Shown here one piece after another: positions 16,567 through 22,890 of a DNA stretch of 40,035 nucleotides; the stretch's first letter is position 1, and the number at the start of each line of letters is the position of its first letter. Position numbers and translations under genes: made by a program. The notes beneath the pieces are model-generated. The model worked only from the letters and a program-made list of their open reading frames with translations, searched no databases and was not told the DNA's origin. This DNA is from JAIRTY01 sp050257395 (lineage in GTDB: Bacteria; Actinomycetota; Actinomycetes; Streptosporangiales; Streptosporangiaceae): positions 1-40,035 of the forward strand of contig JBLMWU010000227.1 in NCBI GenBank assembly GCA_050257395.1, written 5' to 3'.

Positions 16567-17495
16567 CGCGTGTCTCCGCTGATCTCGTGCGCGGGCTGCA
16601 GGGCGCCGGCGAGCTTGCCGTCGCTGAGGTGGATGAGGCGGGTCGCGTACTGGGCGTCGTCCGGGTCGTGGGAGACGAACACCACGGTCACGCCGAGGGT
16701 CTCGTTCAGGGTCCGGAGCGTCTGCATCACGGTCCGGGCCGAGATGCTGTCGAGGTTGGCCGTGGGCTCGTCGGCGTAGATGATGCGCGGCTCGTTCACC
16801 AGCGCCCGCGCGATCGCGACCCGCTGCTGCTCGCCCCCGGACAGCTCCCGGGGCCGGTGCCGGGCGCGATGCCCGAGCGCCACCAGGTCCAGCGTGTCCA
16901 GGGCGCGGCGGCGGCAGTGCCGGGCCGATTGCCCGGCCATCATGGCGGGCAGGCACACGTTCTCCAGCGCGGTCAGCTCCGGGAGCAGGGCGTACTCCTG
17001 GAAGACATAGCCGAGGGTGCGCAGCCGCAGTTCGCCGCGGCGCCGTTCGGGCAGCCTGGTCACCTCCTGGCCCCGCAGCCAGATGGAGCCGCTGGTCGGC
17101 AGGTCGATGAGGCCGAGCTGCCGCAGCAGCGTCGACTTGCCGGAGCCGCTCTTGCCCATGATGCACACCATCGCGCCCGCCGGGATCTCCAGCGAGACGC
17201 CGTCGAGCGCCCGCACCTCGACGTTGCCCAGCTGATAGATCTTCGTGAGCTGCACGGCTGCCACGGCGGCGGAGGAACCGGGCGGCGGAGCGGCCCGGAG
17301 CGGGCTGGCCGGCTGGCGCGTGCGCGGGCCTCGGCGGCGCCGCCGGATCACCGCCGCGGCGGCGAACCCGGCCACCGCCAGCACGGCCAGCACCAGGATC
17401 GCCAGGCCGGCGAGCCTGATCAGGTGGCCGTGCCGGCCCGCCGCCACGGCGATCCCCGCGGCGGCCAGCACCGGCTCAGCGCCCGCCGCTGGCAT
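16563..17495 (-). CDS. ABC transporter ATP-binding protein with N-terminal membrane segment
   Basis: A 310-residue ATPase of the LolD/MacB group. It has Walker A GKSGSGKS at 114-121, Q-loop FQE at about 165-167, signature LSGGEQQR at 218-225, and Walker B IIYADEP at 238-244 followed by the H-loop SHD. Unusually for this group, the ATPase is preceded by about 80 residues with a hydrophobic helix (26-50) and a basic RRRRR stretch, so the nucleotide-binding domain is tethered to the membrane. A real LolD is about 230 residues and starts near residue 78 here (VAAVQLTKIYQLG). The ATG is preceded by AGGAC. It overlaps the permease start by 4 nt. Confidence 0.85.
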   Translation of the reverse strand: MPAAGAEPVLAAAGIAVAAGRHGHLIRLAGLAILVLAVLAVAGFAAAAVIRRRRRGPRTRQPASPLRAAPPPGSSAAVAAVQLTKIYQLGNVEVRALDGVSLEIPAGAMVCIMGKSGSGKSTLLRQLGLIDLPTSGSIWLRGQEVTRLPERRRGELRLRTLGYVFQEYALLPELTALENVCLPAMMAGQSARHCRRRALDTLDLVALGHRARHRPRELSGGEQQRVAIARALVNEPRIIYADEPTANLDSISARTVMQTLRTLNETLGVTVVFVSHDPDDAQYATRLIHLSDGKLAGALQPAHEISGDTR

Positions 17496-17522
17496 GGGCC
17501 GTCCTGTGCTTCATCCCTGATT

Positions 17523-17538
17523 CTGTCACATATGACAG
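17523..17538. promoter_or_regulatory. Palindromic operator candidate before the ABC exporter genes
   Basis: CTGTCACATATGACAG has 6-bp arms (CTGTCA/TGACAG) around CATA and sits 27 bp upstream of the ATPase start. A dyad of this size at this place is typical for a TetR-, MarR- or GntR-type repressor site. No regulator gene of those families is next to it, so the repressor would act in trans. Confidence 0.45.
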
Positions 17539-17547
17539 TTTAGCAGA

Positions 17548-17576
17548 ACGCCGGGAGGCCAGGAGCCTCCCGGCGT
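17548..17576 (-). terminator. 12-bp hairpin terminator after the DHFR-like gene
   Basis: ACGCCGGGAGGC (17548-17559) pairs perfectly with GCCTCCCGGCGT (17565-17576) around CAGGA. It lies 40 bp beyond the stop of the reverse-strand DHFR-like gene and just before the ABC operon promoter region, so it would separate the two transcripts. Confidence 0.75.
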
Positions 17577-17616
17577 CCGTGCACCTGTCGCGGTTCCCGG
17601 CATCCCGGCAGCGCGC

Positions 17617-18216
17617 TCACCAGACCTCGTAGCGCAGGTGGACCGCTCCCTCGCCGTGGACCGCCTCGACGCAGCGCAGACCCGCCTGGGCGGCGCCGAA
17701 CAGCCGCATGCCGCGGCCGATCAGCACCGGCGCGACGTGCAGCACGACCTCATCGGCCAGCCCGGCCGCCAGCGCCTGCTGGGCGATGCTGACCCCGCCT
17801 GCCAGCAGGACGTCTCTGCCATCCGCTGCCGCGCGGGCCTGCTCGACGGCGGCGTTGATGCCGCCCGTGACGAACGTGTAGCTGGTGCCGCCGGCCTTGC
17901 CGATCCGTTCCTGGCCGCGGTGGGTCAGGACGAACACGGGCGCGTGGAAGGGCGGCTCCTCGCCCCAGTTCTGGTAGCCGTAGTCGAACATCCTGCGGCC
18001 GATGACCTGCGGGCCGAACCGGGCGAAGTTGCTGGCCCACATGCGGGAGTCCACCGAGTCCTCCCCGCCCGCCTGGCCCTGCTGCTCGCGCCAGCTGCGC
18101 AGCGGGAACTGCCATCCCAGGATCGCGGTGAAGACCGCCATCGCGTCCGGGTCGCTGGGCTCGGGGCCGGCCACGCCGTCTACCGACACTGACATGCCGA
18201 TCACTACCTTTGTCAT
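17617..18216 (-). CDS. Dihydrofolate reductase family protein (RibD C-terminal domain)
   Basis: A 199-residue protein of the RibD_C/DHFR-like fold. It begins MTKVVIGMSVSVDGVAG and has FGPQVIGRRMFDYG, FVLTHRGQER, FVTGGINAAVEQARAAADGRDVLLAGGVSIAQQALAAGLADEVVLHVAPVLIGRGMRLF, the usual order of motifs for the YyaP/YwjB-like group. Members probably reduce pteridine- or pyrimidine-type substrates with NADPH, but the true reaction is not known. ATG 18216 is chosen because GGAG is 8-12 nt upstream. The frame is open further upstream, but that part does not look like the family. A hairpin GGGCGC-CTCGT-GCGCCC (18238-18254) lies in its leader. Confidence 0.85.
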   Translation of the reverse strand: MTKVVIGMSVSVDGVAGPEPSDPDAMAVFTAILGWQFPLRSWREQQGQAGGEDSVDSRMWASNFARFGPQVIGRRMFDYGYQNWGEEPPFHAPVFVLTHRGQERIGKAGGTSYTFVTGGINAAVEQARAAADGRDVLLAGGVSIAQQALAAGLADEVVLHVAPVLIGRGMRLFGAAQAGLRCVEAVHGEGAVHLRYEVW

Positions 18217-18472
18217 TTCTCCGGCTCCTTCTGGACCGGGCGCCTCGTGCGCCCTTTCACCAGCAGGTCGGAGCCAGCCGCCAGCTCTCGACATCGCCGC
18301 GCGACCCGGGCGGGGAGAAGAATCCAGGCGCCCCGACCAGCGGGTGGCGGGGCAGCGTAGCCTCAGCACCGCCATTGCCCTGCCGCGATGCACCACGCCT
18401 ATGGGGTGGGACGGCCGTTTCCACAGCCTGGTGGCGAGAAGGGGCAGGACGATGTTCCGTTACTTCCGGGCT
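18217..18472. other. Intergenic stretch between DHFR-like gene and TnpB right end
   Basis: No convincing gene. It contains the 6-bp leader hairpin at 18238-18254 and a low-complexity GC region. Short frames on both strands show no family features. The 20 nt nearest 18472 would be the guide-matching flank of the TnpB element. Confidence 0.5.
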
Positions 18473-18529
18473 TTGACATCCTCCCCGCCCTGAGGGGTGG
18501 GGATTTCTGGCTCACGGTGCCCTGGGCGG
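18473..18529 (-). ncRNA. Right end of the TnpB element with probable omegaRNA (reRNA) 3' scaffold
   Basis: Just past the tnpB stop, on the same strand, is a hairpin with CCCCGCCC (18483-18490) and GGGTGGGG (18495-18502) around TGAG, including one G-T pair. It is followed by GGATGTCAA ending at 18473. This hairpin plus a TCAA end is the familiar right-end block of IS200/IS605 TnpB elements. The 3' part of tnpB and this end normally form the guide RNA scaffold. The exact 5' limit is not visible and probably lies inside the coding sequence. Confidence 0.65.
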
Positions 18530-19702
18530 CTACGCCGCACGGGGTCTTACCCGATCAGCGCCAGCAGGGGTGAGACCGGCCCTGGTGAGCATCACGGCGG
18601 CGCTGTTCTTGTCCCTGGGCAGGACGGTGCCGCATGAGCTGCATGTGTAGGTTCTCTGCGACAGCGGCAGGCGTTGCTTGGCTCTCGCACCGCAGGCGCT
18701 GCAATCGGTGGTGGTGTGTGCCGGGTCCACGAGATGGACCACCCGGCCGTGCTTGGCCGCCATCTGGAGCAGGGCGGACTTGGCCGCCCCGATGGCGGCG
18801 TCGGCTGCCTTGCGGGCCATGCTGGACTTCGCGAGGAACCGAGGGTGGAAGTCCTCGACGGCTATCTGGCCGAAGTCCCGGGCGATCTTCTTGGCCCACT
18901 TGCGGGCCGTGTCCTGCCGCTGCGCCGCGACCTTGGCGTGCGCCTTGGCGGCCTTCCGCCTGGCACGCCTGTACCCAGCCGAGGCGGGCTTGCCTTTCTG
19001 CGGCTTACGCCGGGCCATCTGCCGCTGGTATTTAGCCAGCTTGCCGGCGGACTTCTTCATGAACTCGGGATGGGGGAGGTCGTGGCCGTCGCTGGTGGTC
19101 GTCGCGATCTGCGTGACGCCCCAGTCGATGCCGACGACATTCCCGGTCTCCGGGTACGTCTCTTCCTCGGCCTGGACGACGAACGACGCGTGCCAGTGCC
19201 CCAGGGCATCCTGGCAGACGCGAACGGAACTTGGCGCAGACGGAAGGTCACGCGACCAGATGACGCGGAGCGAGATCCCTCTGGCCACGACCAAGCGGCC
19301 ATTGCGGAGCGAGAAGCCGTGCTTCGTGTAGTTCATCGTCGACAGCGCCCGGTCGCGCTTTTTGAACTGCGGGAGGCCGGCACGCTGGCGTACCGGGAGC
19401 TTGTTCTTCCGGTCCTTAAGTGCTTTGGCCCGGCTCTTGCCGAAGTCCCGGATCGTCTGCTTCTGTGCAACCGAACTGCCCTCACGCAGCCACTCGTGCT
19501 GCGCACGCCATCCGGTGAGCATCTTGTCCAGGCCAGCGGGACCGCACTCACGCTTGTCCTTCCACGCCTGGCGTGATTCCGCCACGCACTGGTTCCAGAC
19601 CCAACGGCACCGGTCCCACTCAGCACGCAGCGCGCGTTCGGCGCCAGCCGACACACGGATCCGGTAGGTGTACCTCACCTGCACGGAACAGCACCCTGCC
19701 AT
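18530..19702 (-). CDS. tnpB: TnpB, RNA-guided nuclease of IS200/IS605 (IS1341-like) element
   Basis: A 390-residue TnpB. The RuvC-like residues are D193 in GIDWG, E283 in AVEDF and D364 in LPRDKNSA. The zinc-ribbon cysteines are C334, C337, C354 and C357 (TDCSACG...YTCSSCG). The helix-turn-helix-like N-terminal part (YTYRIRVSAGAERALRAEWDRCRWVWNQCV) is typical. TnpB cuts DNA next to a target-adjacent motif, guided by an RNA from the element's right end. No tnpA transposase is in the window, so the element is of the solo type. All catalytic residues are present, so it looks intact. The start is unsure: ATG 19702 has no ribosome binding site, and GTG at 19684 (VQVRYTYRI) better matches the usual N-terminus. 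Confidence 0.9.
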   Translation of the reverse strand: MAGCCSVQVRYTYRIRVSAGAERALRAEWDRCRWVWNQCVAESRQAWKDKRECGPAGLDKMLTGWRAQHEWLREGSSVAQKQTIRDFGKSRAKALKDRKNKLPVRQRAGLPQFKKRDRALSTMNYTKHGFSLRNGRLVVARGISLRVIWSRDLPSAPSSVRVCQDALGHWHASFVVQAEEETYPETGNVVGIDWGVTQIATTTSDGHDLPHPEFMKKSAGKLAKYQRQMARRKPQKGKPASAGYRRARRKAAKAHAKVAAQRQDTARKWAKKIARDFGQIAVEDFHPRFLAKSSMARKAADAAIGAAKSALLQMAAKHGRVVHLVDPAHTTTDCSACGARAKQRLPLSQRTYTCSSCGTVLPRDKNSAAVMLTRAGLTPAGADRVRPRAA

Positions 19703-20057
19703 TGGCCTACGACAGTCCAGGGCGGCCACAGGCGCGGCAGCCACGCCGTCCGCGCACCATGCCCACCTGGCGTGCGAGACGAAGCACCTGCGCGGCTTCC
19801 CCGACCACGCCGGCGATGCGGAAGGAGGGCGTCTCGGCGCGCCGGCTCCGCGCCGAGTCCACCGGCCAGGTGAACCGGGCAGCACGCACGGGCAATTCGA
19901 GATCTACGCCGCGAACGTCACCGCGTCCCTTCCCTGAGCGGAACGGTCCCGGGCGGCCGTCTCCCCGGCGGACGTCCTGGTCTCATCAGCGGATTCCCCG
20001 GCCCAGCCGGGCGCACCCCCGATCCAGGGCCGCCCTGACGGTCAGACCCCCGGCACT
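19703..20057. other. Gene-free stretch upstream of tnpB; left end not delimited
   Basis: No gene is supported in these 355 bp. A perfect 9-bp hairpin CTCGGCGCG-CCGGCTC-CGCGCCGAG lies at 19833-19857, about 130 bp upstream of tnpB. It could be a left-end secondary structure or a terminator of the MDR transcript, whose stop is at 20058. I did not find a convincing left-end cleavage motif. Confidence 0.45.
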
Positions 20058-21068
20058 TCAGGCCCTGGTGTGCCGGACGCGGACGACGAGCTTGCCGGTG
20101 GCGCGGTCGTGCTCCATGTCGTCGTGCGCCTGCGGCACCTGCTCCAGGCCGTCGTAGACGCGGGCCACGGGGAAGGCCAGCCGGCCGGCCGCGACCGCGT
20201 CGAGGATCTCCTGGAAGGCCTCCCGGGGCAGGTCGCCGGCGTCGCCGAAGTAGCCCGCCAGGCGCACCCCCTTCGGCAGGTACTCGTTCGGGGAGAACTC
20301 CCGCACCGTCCACTGGTTGGAGAGGCTGCCGCCGAAGCAGGCCGTGCCATGCAGGCGCACCGCGCGCAGCGTATCGGGCAGGGTCGGCGTGCCGACGAGA
20401 TCAAGGGCGGCGTCGACGCCGTCCGGGTACAGCTCGCGCACGGCGGGCGCGACCTCGCCGGTGTCGAGCAGGGGGTGGCCGACGCCGTGCTCTTTCAGCA
20501 AAGCGAGGCGGCCGGCCTGCCGGGTGGTGGACAGCACCGTGGCGCCGCGCCAGGTGGCCAGCGCGGCAGCGGCCAGGCCCACCGAGGAGGTGCCGCCGCG
20601 GATCAGCACGGACTGACCGGGCTGCAGGTCCAGGCCGATGGTGAGCGAGCCGTAGGCGGTCTGCACCATCTCCGGCAGGGCGCCGAGCACCTCCCAGGGC
20701 AGGCCGGTGTCGACGGGGATGACCTGGGACAGCGGCACCGACGTGTACTCGGCATAGCCGCCGTCGTAGGTGCGCCCCATGTCCCCCATCATCGCGACGA
20801 CCTTCTGCCCGGCAGCCAGCCCGCTGCCCGGCGGGGCCGCGTCGACGGTGCCGGCGGCCTCGATCCCCGGTACCCGGGGAAAGCTGACGCCCACGCTCAC
20901 ACCCAGCCGGAGCTTCAGCTCCGAGCGGTTGACGCCGAACGCCTCGACGCGGATGCGCAGCCAGCCGTCCCGCTCGGGCGGGAGCGGGAGCGTGGTCAGC
21001 CGCAGGTTGCCCACGGGGCCGGGGGCGGAGAGCTGGACGGCGCGCATGGTGGCCGGCGAGGACGTCAT
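20058..21068 (-). CDS. Zinc-free MDR oxidoreductase (quinone oxidoreductase-like)
   Basis: A 336-residue medium-chain dehydrogenase/reductase. MRAVQLSAPGPVGNLRLTTLPLP and EAFGVNRSELKLRLG (a GroES-like domain without zinc-binding cysteines) are followed by IEAAGTVDAAPPGSGLAAGQKVVAMMG. The Rossmann part starts with VLIRGGTSSVGLAAAALATWRGATVLSTTR (a GxxSVG NADPH loop). This fits the NADPH:quinone oxidoreductase class, which reduces quinones or enals. The C-terminal LVVRVRHTRA is usual for this subgroup. ATG 21068 is chosen because GAAGAAGG lies upstream and family similarity starts there. In-frame codons up to 21116 would add 16 unlike residues. Confidence 0.85.
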   Translation of the reverse strand: MTSSPATMRAVQLSAPGPVGNLRLTTLPLPPERDGWLRIRVEAFGVNRSELKLRLGVSVGVSFPRVPGIEAAGTVDAAPPGSGLAAGQKVVAMMGDMGRTYDGGYAEYTSVPLSQVIPVDTGLPWEVLGALPEMVQTAYGSLTIGLDLQPGQSVLIRGGTSSVGLAAAALATWRGATVLSTTRQAGRLALLKEHGVGHPLLDTGEVAPAVRELYPDGVDAALDLVGTPTLPDTLRAVRLHGTACFGGSLSNQWTVREFSPNEYLPKGVRLAGYFGDAGDLPREAFQEILDAVAAGRLAFPVARVYDGLEQVPQAHDDMEHDRATGKLVVRVRHTRA

Positions 21069-21159
21069 GGGCGTGCCTTCTTCCCGGGAGCAGCAGAGCC
21101 GGTCGGCGATGGTCAAACATGCAATCTCTGCGGCTTCATTCCCAGCCCCGGGTCCGCTT

Positions 21160-22890
21160 TCAGGCTGCCGGGCCGATTTCAGCGCCTGCCATTTCCGCGT
21201 AGATCAGGAAGCGGAACGGGTCCTGCAGCTGGTGGCGTGCCATCAGCCGGTAGAGCGCCTGCTGCCGCAGCGCCTTCAGGCCCTCGTCTTCGGGGTGGCG
21301 GGCCAGGCCGGCGGCGGCGATCTCCAGCGCCAGTGCGTGGTCGCGCTGGGCGAGCAGGGCCCGGGCCGCCCCGGCGAACGGCTCCGGCTTGCCGCCGGCC
21401 AGCAGGTCGAGCGCGGCGGCGCGCTGGGCGGGGGAGACGGGCTCCAGGCCCTGCCCGTCGCTCTGCCAGTAGCCGGTGTGCTGGTGGTGCAGCCGCTGCA
21501 GGAAGTGGTCGCGGATGGCCAGATAGGGGCCGACGGCCGCGGGGTGCTCGCGCAGGACGCCGGGCAGCACGTTCGCGTCCAGCAGCGCGGCCAGGGTCCG
21601 GCCGGACCCGATCCCGGCGAGCGCGTGCTCACGCAGGTCGCGGAGCGCGGGCAGCAGCCCGGCGACCGCCTCCACCGTGAACAGCTCGGTCAGGACGGTG
21701 TGCCCGTGGATCAGCGTGCGCGGCCGCAGCCCGGTGATGAACTCCAGGGTCTCCAGCAGCCCGGCGGGCGAGCCTTCGGCGAAGAACGGCGCGCCGAGGT
21801 AGGGCATCATCACGTCCCCGGTGAACAGCACCCCGCTGGCGGGCAGGTAGATCATCAGCGCGTCGCCGGTCTCGCCGCCCGCGGCCGGGTACAGGACGAG
21901 TTCGGTCCCGCCGATCGTCATGGTGGCCGGCTCGGCGATGAGCTGGTCGACGTCGATGCCGGACGGGCGGGCCGCCTGGCCGCTCCCGAACCCGGCCGCA
22001 GTGCCGGTGAAGTTCCGGAACGGCAGGTAGTTCGCGTGCTGGCGCGCCAGCTCAGCCGGGAAGCCCGTCTGGGCGATGACCGTGACGCCGGGCCCCCGCA
22101 GCGCGGCGATGCCGCCGGCGTGGTCGAAGTGGGAGTGCGTGAGGATCACGTGACTGATCTGGCCGGCGTCCAGGCCCGCGCCGGCGAGCGCGGCGGCGGC
22201 GCGCCCGGCCGTGGTGCCGGCGTCGATGGCGACCACGCCGTCGCCGGTGGTGAGGAACGCGATGTCACCGAAGTCGTATCCCTGCGCCACCCGGACGCCG
22301 GGCGCGGGCTCCGCGATCCGGGGCGCGGTGAACCGGAACCCGCCGGCGGCGTCCACCGAGTAGCCGCTGAACTCCAGCCGGGCACCCGGCGGCACGCCGG
22401 TCAGCCCGGACGCCGCGGCCGCCTGCGCCGCCCGCGCCGGCTCGCCGAGCGCCGCGTGCGCGGCCGCCAGCCCGTGGTGCACCGCGCGGAGCATGGACGC
22501 AGGGAACTGGTCGCGGACGGCCAGCACGAACTCCAGGTCTGCCACGGCCCGGGCCGCCTGCCCGGCTTCCGGCGGCAGCCCGGCCAGAGCGAGCCCGCGG
22601 TAGTACTGCGGCAGGCCCAGGTCCTGCCCGGCCGCCTGGTCCAGCTTCGCCAGGCCCGCCGGGATGTCCCGGCCGTCCCGCACGGCGAAGAACCCGGCCA
22701 GGGCCAGCGGCGCCGCCTGGCCGGGCTGGCGCTCGGCGAGCTCACCGAAGAAGGCGGCGCCCTCGGCGTCGGCGCCGGTCGCGGCGAGCGCCGTGGCCAG
22801 CGTGACCAGCGTCGCGCGGTCGGCGCCCGGCCAGCCGGCCGCGGTCTTCAGCGCCTCGATGGTGTGGTCCTTGACGATCGGGTCGGTCAT
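21160..22890 (-). CDS. Metallo-beta-lactamase-fold hydrolase (alkylsulfatase-like) with N-terminal helical repeat region
   Basis: A 576-residue protein. Residues 1-165 are Ala/Leu-rich helices that resemble TPR-like repeats (DAEGAAFFGELAERQPGQAAPLALAGF and similar). The metallo-beta-lactamase domain follows, with the zinc motif THSHFDHAGG (H252, H254, D256, H257), GGETGDALM, LPASGVLFTGDVMMP and LIHGHT. The C-terminal part (from about 440) is helical and may be the dimerisation region of alkylsulfatase-type enzymes. A sulfatase or other ester hydrolase activity is inferred only. The ATG is preceded by AAGGAG 8 nt upstream. The gene begins inside the reading frame of the upstream MFS gene and is probably co-transcribed with it. 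Confidence 0.8.
   Translation of the reverse strand: MTDPIVKDHTIEALKTAAGWPGADRATLVTLATALAATGADAEGAAFFGELAERQPGQAAPLALAGFFAVRDGRDIPAGLAKLDQAAGQDLGLPQYYRGLALAGLPPEAGQAARAVADLEFVLAVRDQFPASMLRAVHHGLAAAHAALGEPARAAQAAAASGLTGVPPGARLEFSGYSVDAAGGFRFTAPRIAEPAPGVRVAQGYDFGDIAFLTTGDGVVAIDAGTTAGRAAAALAGAGLDAGQISHVILTHSHFDHAGGIAALRGPGVTVIAQTGFPAELARQHANYLPFRNFTGTAAGFGSGQAARPSGIDVDQLIAEPATMTIGGTELVLYPAAGGETGDALMIYLPASGVLFTGDVMMPYLGAPFFAEGSPAGLLETLEFITGLRPRTLIHGHTVLTELFTVEAVAGLLPALRDLREHALAGIGSGRTLAALLDANVLPGVLREHPAAVGPYLAIRDHFLQRLHHQHTGYWQSDGQGLEPVSPAQRAAALDLLAGGKPEPFAGAARALLAQRDHALALEIAAAGLARHPEDEGLKALRQQALYRLMARHQLQDPFRFLIYAEMAGAEIGPAA

Noticed and set aside
15361..17166. One 601-residue protein spanning the permease and part of the ATPase
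   Set aside because: The first third reads as shadow sequence of the ATPase gene; a normal FtsX permease starts at 16566 with an ATGA overlap.
19707..19895. Small reverse frame upstream of tnpB, with a faint resemblance to a MerR N-terminus
   Set aside because: The match is short and lacks the conserved helix-turn-helix spacing; it has no ribosome binding site.
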